Shown: positions 8,047 to 18,105, counted from the first letter of the stretch. The stretch: DNA of 64,000 nt from Planctomycetota bacterium (GCA_016779225.1 JADHNZ010000011.1:1-64000), one strand, 5' to 3'. A program made the numbers and translations. The notes: generated from the sequence alone by a model not told the origin.

Positions 8047-10235
8047 GCAGCGCGCAACCAGACGGTCCGCAGGCTGGACCGGGCGCGCCGGCGCCGCGCC
8101 GCCTGAAGATCGGCATCGATGTGGGAGGCACCTTCACCCACGCGGTGGCGGTCGATGTCGCTCGGGTGGAGCTCGTGGGCAAGGCGGTGGTCCCCACGAC
8201 CCACGGCCATGAGGATGGCGTGGCCGCGGGAGTCGTGCAGTCCATGCACGCCCTGCTGGAGGAGGCCACGATTGCGCCGGAGGAGGTCGTCCTGATCGCC
8301 CACTCCACGACGCAGGCCACCAACGCCCTGCTGGAGGGCGATGTGGCCAAGGTGGGCATCCTCGCGCTGGGCTCGGGGCCACAGGGCCTCCGCGCGCGTC
8401 GCGAGGCGCGCCTGGGCCAGGTCCCCCTTGGACCCGGAGCGACCCTCGAGACCGCCTTCCGCTTCCTGGATGTCTCCGGAGGTCTCGACGAGGCGCGCGT
8501 CCGCGCGCTCCTGCAGGAGCTCGTGGCCGAGGGAGCACGCGCCCTCGTTGCTGCCGAGCCCTTCAGCGTCGATCGGCCCGAGAACGAGGAGGCCGTGGTT
8601 CGCATCGCGACCGAGCTCGGGATCCCCGCCACGGCGACCTCGGGCCTGACCCAGCTGTACGGCCTGCGCATGCGCACGCTGACCGCGGCCATCAACGCGA
8701 GCATGCTGCCGATCATGATCGAGACCGCCGACCGCACGGCGCGAGCGGTTGCGGAGAGCGGCATCCAGGCGCCCCTGATGGTCATGCGCTCGGACGGCGG
8801 GATCATGGACATCGAGGCCATGCGCAAGCGGCCCGTGCTCACCATGCTCTCAGGTCCCGCGGCCGGAGTCGCGGCCGCGCTGATGTACGAGCGCATCGCC
8901 AACGGGGTCTTCGTCGAGGTCGGCGGCACCTCGAGCGACATCTGCCTCATCCGGAACGGACGCCCCGAGATCCGCGCCGCCGAGGTGGGCGGGCGCCGCC
9001 TGTTCGTGCGGACCCTGGATGTCCGCACCGTGGGCGTGGCCGGCGGCTCCGTGCCGCGAGCGCGGCGCGGCAAGCTCATGGATGTGGGCCCGCGCAGCGC
9101 GCACATCGCGGGCCTTGAGTACGAGGCCTTCACCCCCGAGCTGGGCGAGGTCGAGGTCGCCACCTTCCGTCCCCGCGCGAGCGACCCCGAGGACTACCTC
9201 GCCCTGCGCCGCGGCGGGGCGATCTCGCACGCCATCACCCCGACCGGAGCCTCGAACCTCCTCGAGCTGTCTGAGGGCTATGGCAAGGGTGACGCCGGCT
9301 CGGTGCGCACGGCCTTCGAGGCCCTGGGCCGCTTCCTGGGCACGAGCGCCGAGGCCGCGGCGACGCGCCTGCTCGAGCTGGGCGCCGCGCGCGTGGCTCC
9401 TGTCGTCAAGCGCCTGCTCAGCGAGCACAAGGTGGCCGCCGACGAGGTCGTGATGGTCGGCGGCGGCGGTGGGGCCGAGGCCGTCGTCCCGTTCACAGCC
9501 AAGACGCTCGGCATGGAGCACCGCATCGCGCGCCACGCCGAGGTGATCTCGGCCATCGGCGTGGCGCTCGGCATCCTGCAGGACTCGGTGGAGCGCACCC
9601 TCCTGAACCCCAGCGAGTCGGAGCTGCTGGCGATTCGCCGCGAGGCCTTCGACCGCGTCCGCAGCATGGGCGCGGACCCGGAGACGATCGAGGTGCATGT
9701 GGAGATCGACCGCCGCGAGCGCCGCGTGCGGGCGACCGCGAGCGGCTCGCCCCAGCTGCGCGCGCGGGACCTCGCCGGCCCAAGGCCCGGGCTCGACGAG
9801 CTGCGGCAGGCCGCCGCCCACGCCATGAAGGTTGCTCCCGACCAGGTCGAGGTCCACGGCTCCGAGGACTCCTGGCTGCGCACCTTCACCGCCGAGCACC
9901 GCGTTCCAGTCCTGCTGGGCCTGTTCAAGGTCTGGCGGATGCCCGCCGCCGTCGTCGACGCGGAGGGCGTGGTGCGCTACCGGACCCGTGATGCGTTCTG
10001 CGTCACCGCTTCCGCGTCCGAGGCCGAGGGACGACTGTCGGAGCTCGTTGCGCGCTACACCTCCTGGGGTGACGGTGGCCTCGTGATCCCCGAGGTGCAG
10101 CTCGTGAAGCCCCACCAGCTCGTGGACCTCGCAGGCCTGGTCGAGGCGCCCCAGCTGCTGGCCCTGGCCAGCGCCGAGCTGGCTCCCCTCGCACCCGAGG
10201 ACCCCGTGACCCTGATCGTCGTCCCCCGCAGCTGA
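8043..10235 (+). CDS. Hydantoinase/oxoprolinase A-type protein (HyuA family)
   Basis: About 730 aa starting at MSSAQPDGPQ. It opens with the ASKHA-type nucleotide-binding signature IGIDVGGTFTHAVAVD, followed by HSTTQATNALLEGD, the second phosphate motif EVGGTSSDICLI and VMVGGGGGAEAV. These are typical of hydantoinase/oxoprolinase and acetone-carboxylase beta subunits, ATP-dependent enzymes that open cyclic amides or activate small ketones. The usual HyuB partner is not found next to it, and the region after about residue 550 is not one I recognise. It is coupled to the upstream permease by ATGA and is followed 15 nt later by a glycosyl hydrolase. Confidence 0.82.
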   Translation: MSSAQPDGPQAGPGAPAPRRLKIGIDVGGTFTHAVAVDVARVELVGKAVVPTTHGHEDGVAAGVVQSMHALLEEATIAPEEVVLIAHSTTQATNALLEGDVAKVGILALGSGPQGLRARREARLGQVPLGPGATLETAFRFLDVSGGLDEARVRALLQELVAEGARALVAAEPFSVDRPENEEAVVRIATELGIPATATSGLTQLYGLRMRTLTAAINASMLPIMIETADRTARAVAESGIQAPLMVMRSDGGIMDIEAMRKRPVLTMLSGPAAGVAAALMYERIANGVFVEVGGTSSDICLIRNGRPEIRAAEVGGRRLFVRTLDVRTVGVAGGSVPRARRGKLMDVGPRSAHIAGLEYEAFTPELGEVEVATFRPRASDPEDYLALRRGGAISHAITPTGASNLLELSEGYGKGDAGSVRTAFEALGRFLGTSAEAAATRLLELGAARVAPVVKRLLSEHKVAADEVVMVGGGGGAEAVVPFTAKTLGMEHRIARHAEVISAIGVALGILQDSVERTLLNPSESELLAIRREAFDRVRSMGADPETIEVHVEIDRRERRVRATASGSPQLRARDLAGPRPGLDELRQAAAHAMKVAPDQVEVHGSEDSWLRTFTAEHRVPVLLGLFKVWRMPAAVVDAEGVVRYRTRDAFCVTASASEAEGRLSELVARYTSWGDGGLVIPEVQLVKPHQLVDLAGLVEAPQLLALASAELAPLAPEDPVTLIVVPRS

Positions 10236-10249
10236 CCGCCACCAAGCCC

Positions 10250-11644
10250 ATGCTGACCGCCCTCGCCGCCTGCACCGCGCTCACCCTCCAGGGAGCCTCC
10301 TCCGAGACCCCCGTCGAGGTGCGCGGCGTGTGGATCCCGAACAGCCACTCCACCTTCTTCGACTCGCGCGAGACCGTCCGGGACCAGACGGCCCTCCTGG
10401 CCGAGGCGGGCATCAATGTGATCTTCCCCGTCGTGTGGAGCAAAGGGCACACCCTGTTCGACAGCGCCGTCGCCGAGCGCGTCGTCGGCAGCCGCACCGA
10501 CCCCCGCTACGGCGAGCGCGACCCCCTCGCCGAGGTCCTGCACGAGGCGCACCGGCACGGCATCGAGGTCGTCCCGTGGTTCGAGTACGGCTTTGCCGAC
10601 GGGCATGTCACCTTCCCCGGCCGGGCGATCGAGCGGCATCCCGAGTGGGCGGCGATCGGCCGCGACGGCAAGACCGTGGTCAAGAACGGCTTCCCCTGGC
10701 TGAACTCCCTGGCGCCCGGTCCCCAGCAGTTCCTCACCGACCTCGTGGTCGAGTGCGCCACGCGCTACGACGTGGACGGCGTCCAGGGCGACGACCGCCT
10801 GCCGGCGCTCCCCGCCGAGGCGGGCTACGACGCCACCACCGCTGCGCTGTACCGCGAGGCGACAGGCAGCGCGCCGCCCGAGGACATCCACGACGCGGCC
10901 TGGACCCAGTGGCGGGCCGACCGCCTCACGGACTACCTGGCCGTCCTGCGGTCAGCCGTGAAGGCCGTCAGCCCTGACCTCGTCTTCTCGATGGCGCCCG
11001 GCGCGCCGAGCTGGGCCCTGCGCGACTACCTGCAGGACCAGCGCACCTGGGTCGAGCGCGGCCTCGTGGACGCGCTGCACCCCCAGCTCTACACGCGCGA
11101 CCTCGACGGCTACCACCGCATGGCGGCCGAGACCCTCGCCATCGAGTGGCTGGCGCGGCGTCGCGACCTGGTCTCCCCCGGAGTCCTCTCGAGCTTCCGC
11201 GACTACTTCATCTCCAGGGACCTGGCCTACGGCTCGGTCGCAACCAACCGCGAGCGAGGCTTCGCGGGCGAGGTCTGGTTCTACGAGAAGGGGCTCGTCC
11301 GCGAGGATGGCGCACGCGGGCGGGACCTGCGCGCCGGCCCCTACGCCGCGGAGGCGCGCCTCCCCTGGCGCTCCTCGACCACCTGGCGGCCGCGCGCCGT
11401 GGTGGCGGTCCCCCACGAGGAGGACGGCCAGGTGACCTGGTCGGCCACGGCCGAGGTCGATGGCACCTACGCCCTCTGGGCCCAGGAGCAGGAGGGCGGC
11501 CCGTGGCGCGCCCTCGACCGGCAGCGCCTCGTCGCGGGGCAGACCACCACCCTGCTTCGCGGCCCGTCCGGCAGCCTGGTCGCGGTCGAGGCCCTCATCG
11601 ATCGCCGCGCCGAGCGCGCCCCCGCAGAGGCCACGGAGCGCTAG
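10250..11644 (+). CDS. Family 10-like glycosyl hydrolase (GHL10/DUF187 type), secreted
   Basis: About 464 aa with a short hydrophobic N-terminus. The body shows the GHL10 pattern: VRGVWIPN near the start, then INVIFPVVWSKGHTLF, VPWFEYGF, the conserved WLNSLAPG, GVQGDDRL and VDALHPQLYTRD, consistent with a TIM barrel that cleaves glycosidic bonds. The last 100 residues look like a small beta domain. It begins 15 nt after the HyuA-type gene and could be cotranscribed, although a functional link is not evident. It converges on the AGE epimerase gene with a 33-nt gap. Confidence 0.82.
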   Translation: MLTALAACTALTLQGASSETPVEVRGVWIPNSHSTFFDSRETVRDQTALLAEAGINVIFPVVWSKGHTLFDSAVAERVVGSRTDPRYGERDPLAEVLHEAHRHGIEVVPWFEYGFADGHVTFPGRAIERHPEWAAIGRDGKTVVKNGFPWLNSLAPGPQQFLTDLVVECATRYDVDGVQGDDRLPALPAEAGYDATTAALYREATGSAPPEDIHDAAWTQWRADRLTDYLAVLRSAVKAVSPDLVFSMAPGAPSWALRDYLQDQRTWVERGLVDALHPQLYTRDLDGYHRMAAETLAIEWLARRRDLVSPGVLSSFRDYFISRDLAYGSVATNRERGFAGEVWFYEKGLVREDGARGRDLRAGPYAAEARLPWRSSTTWRPRAVVAVPHEEDGQVTWSATAEVDGTYALWAQEQEGGPWRALDRQRLVAGQTTTLLRGPSGSLVAVEALIDRRAERAPAEATER

Positions 11645-11677
11645 CGACCGCGCAGGGCCTCCCCTCTGCGCCGGGCC

Positions 11678-12859
11678 TCACTCGGCCAGCAGCCGCTCGC
11701 ACATCCACAGGGCTCGCGGCACATGGAAGCACCCCTTGTAGGGGCCGGCCTTGAAGCGCTGGGAGACCTCACCCTCGCGGCTGAGGTACCCGAACCACTC
11801 GCCGTGCTCCGGATCGGGGAAGCGGTCCAGGGCCCACTCCGCGACCTGCTCGAAGCGCTGCCACCAGCGCGCCTCGCCGGTCCGCCTCCACGCGATCAGC
11901 GTCCCGATCATGGCCTCGCAGTGCGGCCACCACAGCTTGAGAGACCACTCCAGCTGCGTCGGACTGAACCCCTCCGCGTCGAGGAAGTAGAAGAGCCCGC
12001 CGTGTTGGGCATCCCAACCGGCGTCGAGGGCTCCCTCCATCATCGCGAACGCGTCGGCCTCGAGCTGCGCATCCCCCACGCGGGCCGCGTGCTCCGCCAT
12101 GAACCAGCCGGCCTCGATGACATGGCCAGGATTCAAGAGGCGCCCCTCGGGGCAATCCAGCGGAGTCCCGTCCAGGCCCACCTGCTCACGCACCAGGCCG
12201 CGCCCGCGGTCGTAGTGCAAGAGGACCTCGGCCACGCACCTCCGCTCGATGGCGTCATAGTCGTCACGGTCGTCGAAGGTCGCCGTCCCCGGCTCCCCGC
12301 GCAGCTCCGCCACGAGGTTCAGCAGGATCATCGGTACGGCCAGATCGCGCGCAGGGCGCTGCCCCGCCAAGACCGGCCTCCCCAGGGGCGAGGGGTCGTC
12401 CACCAGGGACAGCACGCGATCGAACAGCTCGAGCGCACGCGTCCGGAAGGCCCCGTCGCCGCTGGCGCGGGCATACTCCGCGTAGGCCATGACGAGGAAG
12501 CACTCGGAGAAGATCTTGCGCTGCAGCTTCACCGGGGACCCGTCGCGCCGCAGCTGGAAGTAGGCCCGCCCGTCGGGGCCCACGGCGTGGCGCGCAAGGA
12601 ACTCGGCGCCCAGGCGCGCGGCGTCCAGGTGACGCTCGTCACCGCGGTCCAGGAACAGCTTTGAGAGCATCCAGACCTCGCGCCCCTGCAGCCAGACATG
12701 CTTGTCGTCCCCGAACACGGAGCCGTCACGGTCGAGCTGGTTGAAGTAGCCGCCGTGCTCCCGATCGAGGGAGTGCTCCATCCAGAAGGGGATGACGCTT
12801 CCCCACAGATCGTCAGTGATCCGGCTGCGCCAGCGCTCGCGGTTGGGAGGGTTCTCCAT
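11678..12859 (-). CDS. N-acylglucosamine 2-epimerase (AGE) family epimerase
   Basis: About 393 aa with the (alpha/alpha)6-barrel signature of AGE and cellobiose 2-epimerases. The expected catalytic histidines are visible in NPGHVIEAGWF, LWWPHCEAM and KGCFHVPRALWMCERLL, and an early KHVWLQGREVWM segment matches the family. These enzymes interconvert glucose/mannose-configured sugars, often at the reducing end of oligosaccharides. ATG 12859 is preferred; a GTG lies one codon upstream. It lies 46 nt downstream of the DUF4434 gene on the same strand, suggesting a small sugar-processing operon. Confidence 0.9.
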   Translation of the reverse strand: MENPPNRERWRSRITDDLWGSVIPFWMEHSLDREHGGYFNQLDRDGSVFGDDKHVWLQGREVWMLSKLFLDRGDERHLDAARLGAEFLARHAVGPDGRAYFQLRRDGSPVKLQRKIFSECFLVMAYAEYARASGDGAFRTRALELFDRVLSLVDDPSPLGRPVLAGQRPARDLAVPMILLNLVAELRGEPGTATFDDRDDYDAIERRCVAEVLLHYDRGRGLVREQVGLDGTPLDCPEGRLLNPGHVIEAGWFMAEHAARVGDAQLEADAFAMMEGALDAGWDAQHGGLFYFLDAEGFSPTQLEWSLKLWWPHCEAMIGTLIAWRRTGEARWWQRFEQVAEWALDRFPDPEHGEWFGYLSREGEVSQRFKAGPYKGCFHVPRALWMCERLLAE

Positions 12860-12905
12860 CACGACATTCTCCGTGGAGGGGCCAGCCGTCAGCGCGGCCG
12901 GCAGT

Positions 12906-13814
12906 TCAGGCCTGGTCGAGTCCGCGCTGCCACGCGGTGTAGAGGCGATGCAGCCCGTGCGCGGACGAGAACATCGAGTTGGGGCTCATGAAGTGGCTGT
13001 ACTCGAAGGTGATCAGCTTGTCGACGCCCGCCTCGCGCGCGGCCTCGATCTTGTAGCGCAGCTTGGGCCAGGCGATGGGCGGGAACTTGATGTGCACATC
13101 GCGGTCAAAGCTCTCCACATTCGACCAGCAGGTGATCCCCCGCTCGCGGGCGAGACGCGCATTGGTGGCCAGGTACGCGGGCAGCTCCGAGAACTCCACC
13201 TGGCCGTCCTGGAAGGCCACGACATCGACCAGGCCCTGGATCCGGTCAAAGATGCGACCCCAGTGCTGCTCGTGCTCCTGAAGGGTGAAGGGGCGGTCGA
13301 ACTGCTTGGCACCGCGCGGGTACGGCGAGATCAGGATGGGCAGCTCTCGCAGGCTCTTCAGATGCGCCGCCAGGTCCTCGTACACGCGCATGACCGACTC
13401 GTCGAAGGCGTCGATCTCGTGGCTGATGTACCAGCCGCCGAAGGCCTCGTGGGCCCCATAGCGCTCGACGAACTCCTCGGTGAAGGCGCGGTTGACCTCG
13501 ACCTCCGCGGCGTGCTCGCCCTTCATCCAGTGGTCGCCGGAGTCGTAGGTCCCGAACCAGAACTGCATCCCGTTCTCGGCCGCCAGGTCCAGGAACCACT
13601 GCACGAGGTCGTCCTGGACGATCAGGTAGCCGTGCCGCTGCTGCAGCACCTTTGACGGGAAGGCGCAGCGGTCCCGATACCCCGCCCGGATCAGGATCAC
13701 CGTGTCGATCCCCGACTCCCGCATGGACCGAAAGTCGCGGGCCCAGGCCTCGCGGTCCCAGTTGGCCGAGGGGATGTCGTGGCTGATCTCGTCGAGGAAG
13801 GTGCCGGTGATCAT
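12906..13814 (-). CDS. DUF4434-type protein (glycosidase-like TIM barrel)
   Basis: About 302 aa beginning MITGTFLDEISHDIPSANW. The opening GTFLDEI, the SGIDTVILIRAGYR strand, GWYISHEIDAF, LPILISPYP and VVAFQDGQVEF follow the DUF4434 pattern, a TIM-barrel family considered to be glycoside-hydrolase-like. No signal peptide is seen, so it may be cytoplasmic and act on sugars also handled by the AGE epimerase encoded just downstream. Substrate and catalytic residues are not assigned; the acidic residues in HEIDAF are candidates. Confidence 0.8.
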   Translation of the reverse strand: MITGTFLDEISHDIPSANWDREAWARDFRSMRESGIDTVILIRAGYRDRCAFPSKVLQQRHGYLIVQDDLVQWFLDLAAENGMQFWFGTYDSGDHWMKGEHAAEVEVNRAFTEEFVERYGAHEAFGGWYISHEIDAFDESVMRVYEDLAAHLKSLRELPILISPYPRGAKQFDRPFTLQEHEQHWGRIFDRIQGLVDVVAFQDGQVEFSELPAYLATNARLARERGITCWSNVESFDRDVHIKFPPIAWPKLRYKIEAAREAGVDKLITFEYSHFMSPNSMFSSAHGLHRLYTAWQRGLDQA

Positions 13815-13914
13815 GGCCCGGGGATGATCCCCGCCCGGCGCGCGCCACGCAACGGCCGAGCCGCGGCTGCGCCCCTCTGCCGGCGACGGCTGAGCCCGGC
13901 GAGCCCGGGCGTTC

Positions 13915-13920
13915 TATGAT
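13915..13920 (+). promoter_or_regulatory. -10 box TATGAT, leaderless spacing
   Basis: TATGAT ends 6 nt before the ATG of the NAGPA-like gene at 13927. It is the closest match to the consensus -10 in the window. At that spacing the transcript would start at or within a base or two of the start codon. Confidence 0.6.
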
Positions 13921-13926
13921 GCGCGG

Positions 13927-14925
13927 ATGGCCCTCCGCCTCCTCCCCTGGCTCGCCGCCGCCTGGCTGGCCTGTCCCTGGACCGCGACCGGTGACGCCTC
14001 CTCCGCAGGAGGCCCCCGGCCGGCCCATGGCCCCGTCCAGGACCCCCACCAGCGCCCGAGCATCACCGACCCCGCGCGGTGGGTCGTGCGCGAGGACCTC
14101 CAAGCCAAGCTCCCCAAGGCGATCACGGTACGCGAGCTCCGCGACGACGCGCTCCCCCTGCACGGCTGGCTGGTGACCGCGCGCCCCGACGACAGCTGGC
14201 GCCCCGAGGCCAGCCAGCCAGAGACGGGCCTGCGCACGACCTCCGCCCAGGCCGCCGCCCTCGGAGCGATCGTGGCGATCAACGCGGGCTTCTTCGCCCC
14301 CTCAGGCTCGGTCAGCACCGTCGTCGACGAGGGCGAGGTGGCCTGCTGTGGACCCTCTTCCGTGAGCCGCGAGGGCAGCCCCTACCCGGTGACCCGCGCG
14401 GCCATCGGCTTCGACCGCGAGGGGCGGGCGGACTGCGCCTGGACCTGGTGCTTCGACCGGGTCGTCTACGCCCTCGAGGCCCCCGTGGCGAACGCCCCCG
14501 GCAAGCCTGCCAAGGCTCCCACCCGCGACCAGGGCCGGCCCTGGGAGGGCGTCGAGGAGCTCCTCGGTGCAGGCCCGATGCTGGTCGCGCACGGCGCCCT
14601 CCACAACACCGAGGTCGCCGAGTGCTTCCAGTCCCTGGGCGGCACCTCCCGTCACCCGCGCACCGCCGCGGGCTGGGCCGAGGACGGCACCCTCCTCCTG
14701 CTCGTCCTGGACGGCCGCAGCAAGACCAGCCGCGGGGCGACCCTCGACGAGACGGCCGCCATCCTGCTGGCCCACGGCGCCCACGAGGCCCTCAACCTCG
14801 ACGGCGGCGGCTCGACCACCCTGTGGGTCGCGGGTCAGGTCCTGAATCAGCCCAGCGACAAGGCCGGCGAGCGCCCGGTCGCGTCGATCCTGGCCCTCGT
14901 CCCGGAGCCGGAACCCAGGGACTAG
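13927..14925 (+). CDS. Phosphodiester glycosidase family protein (NAGPA-like), exported
   Basis: About 332 aa. [18 protein letters not shown] is a plausible signal peptide. The C-terminal half carries the NAGPA/DUF2233 motifs: [26 protein letters not shown] and the strongly conserved [13 protein letters not shown]. The family uncaps GlcNAc-1-phosphodiesters or cleaves related glycosidic phosphodiesters, probably in the periplasm here. It is separated by 49 nt from a DUF2200 gene with no functional tie. Confidence 0.87.
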   Translation: MALRLLPWLAAAWLACPWTATGDASSAGGPRPAHGPVQDPHQRPSITDPARWVVREDLQAKLPKAITVRELRDDALPLHGWLVTARPDDSWRPEASQPETGLRTTSAQAAALGAIVAINAGFFAPSGSVSTVVDEGEVACCGPSSVSREGSPYPVTRAAIGFDREGRADCAWTWCFDRVVYALEAPVANAPGKPAKAPTRDQGRPWEGVEELLGAGPMLVAHGALHNTEVAECFQSLGGTSRHPRTAAGWAEDGTLLLLVLDGRSKTSRGATLDETAAILLAHGAHEALNLDGGGSTTLWVAGQVLNQPSDKAGERPVASILALVPEPEPRD

Positions 14926-14974
14926 CCCCACGCCTCGACCCCCTCGGCCTCACCCAGCCACGAAGAGTGCCCCC

Positions 14975-15337
14975 ATGCCCCCCCGCCTCACCCAGGACGA
15001 GCGCATTGCGCAGATGACCTTCGCCTCCGTGTACCCCCACTACCTCGCCAAGGTGGAGAAGAAGGGTCGCACCGAGGAGGAGCTCTTGAAGGTCATCCGC
15101 TGGCTGACGGGCTTCACCAAGGCCCAGGTCACCAAGCACATCGCCAAGAAGTCGACCTTCGAGGAGTTCTTCGCCGCGGCCAAGCTCCATCCCAACGCCG
15201 CCCTCATCAAGGGCGTCATCTGCGGCTACCGCGTCGAGGAGATCGAGAACCCCCTCACCCAGCAGGTGCGCTACCTCGACAAGCTCATCGACGAACTCGC
15301 CCGCGGGAAGAAGATGGAGAGCATCCTGCGCAGCTGA
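14975..15337 (+). CDS. DUF2200 domain-containing protein
   Basis: The 120-aa, soluble, Lys-rich protein matches the DUF2200 pattern along its whole length: [23 protein letters not shown] near the N-terminus, VIRWLTGF, and [13 protein letters not shown] with a basic helical end. The family is small and of unknown function. It is preceded by the NAGPA-like gene on the same strand. The 265 nt after it (15338-15602) contain no recognisable gene. Confidence 0.85.
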   Translation: MPPRLTQDERIAQMTFASVYPHYLAKVEKKGRTEEELLKVIRWLTGFTKAQVTKHIAKKSTFEEFFAAAKLHPNAALIKGVICGYRVEEIENPLTQQVRYLDKLIDELARGKKMESILRS

Positions 15338-15602
15338 TCCGCCGCGCCGCTGGCAGCCAAGCCAAGGGCCGCCCAGCGCACCTCCCCAAGCGCGGGTGTA
15401 TCAGCCCGCCAGCCGAACCCAGCGCCGGCCACGGGCTGACCTGCTCAGCCCAAGCGCCCAGGACCGTCCTCGCACCGATGGGCTCCGGCCCCTCGTCCGG
15501 CCGCCCTCCGAACGACAGGGTCATGGGGGCTTGCCGGAGGCCCCCCAAGAGGCGGACCCAGGCCACCGCATCCCGGCCCCTGCGGCGGGCGAACGCCTCC
15601 CT

Positions 15603-17204
15603 GTGACCGCCGCCCTGCTCCTGTTGCTCCACCTCGGTCCCGCCGCGGCTGGTCCTGATGACGCGCCCCTGCCCGCGGGCCTGCGGATCCTCTACGAGCA
15701 GCCCATGCAGTCCTTCTCGCTCGAGCGCGAGCTGTTCGAGGACCTGTGGCGGCAGTGGCCCGCCGAGCAGCGCGCGCGGGCCGAGGCGGCCGACGCCGCG
15801 ACGCGCTACCGCATGCTGCTCGACCACTACGGGCTGCACCTCGACCCTCGCCGGGGGAACGACATCCCGGCCGCGTTCAGCGGGGTGCCCGGCTCCCCCT
15901 GGACCCTGAACTGCCTCGCCTGCCACGGCGGCTCGGTGGAGGGCACCTTCGTGCCGGGCCTCCCGAACAACACGCTCATGCTCGAGGACCTGGTGACGGA
16001 TGTCGCGAGGGCCAAGGGCAAGGAGCGCACCCTGCTCGAGGACGGGATGCTGCTGGCGAACATGGGGCACACCATCGGGGTCACCGAGGCGACGCTCTTC
16101 GGCGAGCTGCTCCTCGGTCTGCGTCAGCCCAACCTCGACCTCAAGAGCGTGGCCGGCGTCACCGCCGCGGGCGTCGCCAACGCGGCGCGCATGGCGGCCC
16201 ATCCCGACGGGCTCCTGCCCCTCGACGCACCCGCCTGGTGGCAGCTGCGCGACAAGACGCACATGTACCTCGACGGCTCGGTGCAACGGAACCACCGCAC
16301 GGTCATGCAGTTCGCGCTCGGCATCAACGACCTCGTCTTCGAGGACGGCGTGCGCGAGACCCTGCTCGAAGGCGACCCGGCGAAGCTGAGGGAGCTCTTC
16401 GGCGAAGCGCGCGCCGCGCGCATCCTAGCCCTCCGCGAGGCAGCCCCGAGCAACGAGTCCTTCGAGCGCGATGTCATCCGCGACTTCCGCGACGCAGGCC
16501 TGCTCGAGAGAGCGAGCCTCCTGCGCCGGGTCCGCACCAACGGCATCACCGGCGAGGAGGTGCGCAGCTGGGACGACGAGTTCGAGGCCATCTATGACTT
16601 CATCCTCGACCTCGCCCCGCCCCCCTACCCCCGCCCCATCGACCGCGACCTCGCCGAGACTGGCCGCGGGCTCTTCAACCAAACCTGCGCCGAGTGCCAC
16701 GGCCGCGACACCGGCTCCGGTCCTCGATACCGCCCGAAGCGCGTCGCCCTGGACCGCGTGGTGACCGACCCGCTTTACCCCACTGCGCTGGACCAGGGCT
16801 TCCGCGACCGCCTCGAGGGCTTCCTCACCTTCGACGGCGCGATCGAGGTCGTCCCCGACGCCGAGGCCGACCGAGGCTATGTCGCCCCGCCCCTCCGCGG
16901 CATCTGGGCCACGGCGCCCTACCTCCACAACGGCTCGGTCCCCACCCTCGAGGACCTGCTCGACTACGACACCCGCACCGCCCGCATCGAGGCCGGCGCC
17001 CACCTCTGGACCTTCGAGCCCGGGGCCCACGACCACGAGCGCCTAGGCCTCCAAGCCACCTACCTCACGCCCGCCGACCGCACCGCCGACCCCCGCCTCC
17101 ACGACTCCGAGCGCCGGGGGATGAGCGCCCAAGGCCACGACTTCGCCCGCGACCTCGACGCCAAAGAGCGCCGCGCCCTGCTGGAGTACCTCAAGACCCT
17201 CTGA
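15603..17204 (+). CDS. Secreted di-haem c-type cytochrome
   Basis: About 533 aa from a GTG start chosen because the hydrophobic leader VTAALLLLLHLGPAAAG begins there; upstream in-frame sequence is low-complexity. Two haem-binding motifs are present: CLACHGG at about residue 105 and CAECHGRD near residue 363, the latter followed by a cytochrome-c-like domain ending YLHNGSVPTLEDLLD. This last motif is typical of cytochrome c peroxidase/MauG-like and related planctomycete proteins. The role is presumably periplasmic electron transfer or redox catalysis; the substrate is unknown. Confidence 0.8.
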   Translation: MTAALLLLLHLGPAAAGPDDAPLPAGLRILYEQPMQSFSLERELFEDLWRQWPAEQRARAEAADAATRYRMLLDHYGLHLDPRRGNDIPAAFSGVPGSPWTLNCLACHGGSVEGTFVPGLPNNTLMLEDLVTDVARAKGKERTLLEDGMLLANMGHTIGVTEATLFGELLLGLRQPNLDLKSVAGVTAAGVANAARMAAHPDGLLPLDAPAWWQLRDKTHMYLDGSVQRNHRTVMQFALGINDLVFEDGVRETLLEGDPAKLRELFGEARAARILALREAAPSNESFERDVIRDFRDAGLLERASLLRRVRTNGITGEEVRSWDDEFEAIYDFILDLAPPPYPRPIDRDLAETGRGLFNQTCAECHGRDTGSGPRYRPKRVALDRVVTDPLYPTALDQGFRDRLEGFLTFDGAIEVVPDAEADRGYVAPPLRGIWATAPYLHNGSVPTLEDLLDYDTRTARIEAGAHLWTFEPGAHDHERLGLQATYLTPADRTADPRLHDSERRGMSAQGHDFARDLDAKERRALLEYLKTL

Positions 17205-17253
17205 GCCCGTCAGCTGCGAACCACACCGCGCGAGCCGCAGGCCCAGCGAGCGC

Positions 17254-17463
17254 TCAACGGTCCTTGCGGACCCACACCGTCGGCAGGGTGTGACTGCGGT
17301 CTTGGCTGGCACCGATCTCGGCTCCGGCGCGGACCGCCACCACTCCTCCCATGACGGGGGTGGCCACGACCAGGGCGGGCTCGCCGTCCACCTGGATGCT
17401 GCAGGCATCGGTCCCGAACTGCCACGCCAGGAACTCGAGGCCGACCCCTTGGTAACGCCACAT
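17254..17463 (-). CDS. Hypothetical protein fragment
   Basis: A frame of about 69 aa (MWRYQG... to TVWVRKDR) has protein-like composition, including CSIQVDGEPALVVATP, unlike the arginine- and proline-rich shadows around it. I do not recognise it. It may be the 3' end of a gene whose upstream part was lost: the open frame closes at a stop at 17521-17523, and immediately next to it the truncated drmC frame begins on the opposite strand at 17503, which would fit a deletion junction near 17500. Nothing else is seen between the cytochrome gene and drmC. Confidence 0.3.
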   Translation of the reverse strand: MWRYQGVGLEFLAWQFGTDACSIQVDGEPALVVATPVMGGVVAVRAGAEIGASQDRSHTLPTVWVRKDR

Positions 17464-17502
17464 CGAGCCCGACCAGGAAAGACTTTCCGACCGGCCCCGT
17501 GA

Positions 17503-18105
17503 CAACTTGTCGCGACGGGGTCAGGGAGACCGCTGCTCCAGGCCATCCTCGCGCGCTTCACGAAGAGCAGAAGCGTACGACCAACTGGGCCGGAGGTCAG
17601 CGGACTTCACGCCCGGGATACGCGCAGGGTCTTCGACGAGTTGATCGGTCGAGCTGAGTCGTCACTCTGGATCAGCACCTACGCCTTCTTCGATGGGAAG
17701 AAGGCGTTCGAGCGCCTTGCCAGCAGGATGGACGCTGTCCCCGAGCTCGAGGTCACGCTACTGCTCAATGTGGACCGCAAGAGCCACCACGGGAGTGCCG
17801 AGGAAGCCATCTACAAGGCTGGATTGAGCCTCTGGAAGTACGGCTGGCCCGGCGAGCGTCGGCCGCGCGTGTACTACTTCCCCGAAGCCCTCGAGGAAGA
17901 CCGGTCGGCCAGGGCCGTGCTCCACGCCAAGGCCATCGCGCGTGATGCCAGCGAGGTCCTGGTGACCTCTGCCAACTTCACGGAAGCAGCGCTCGACCGA
18001 AACATTGAGCTTGGCGTGCTCCTGCACGACGCGCCCCTCGCACAGCACGTGGTAAGGCACTACCAGCGACTCACCGAAGAGGGGCGGCTCGCCCTGCTCC
18101 CTTAG
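17503..18105 (+). pseudogene. drmC: 5'-truncated drmC (phospholipase D-like, DISARM-type)
   Basis: The frame opens after a TGA at 17500-17502 and reads without ATG into a recognisable DrmC body: PTGPEVSGLHARDTRRVF, STYAFFDGKKAFE, then the PLD motif HAKAIARD and SANFTEAALDRNIELGVLL. About 200 codons remain; full DrmC proteins are somewhat longer, and the missing part is the N-terminus. A TTG at 17641 could initiate only a shorter fragment. DrmC is a nuclease-like component of DISARM and related anti-phage islands; no drmA, drmB or methylase remains here. A short inverted repeat without a T-tract follows at 18140-18156. The lack of partners and of a start codon argues for a remnant. Confidence 0.7.
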
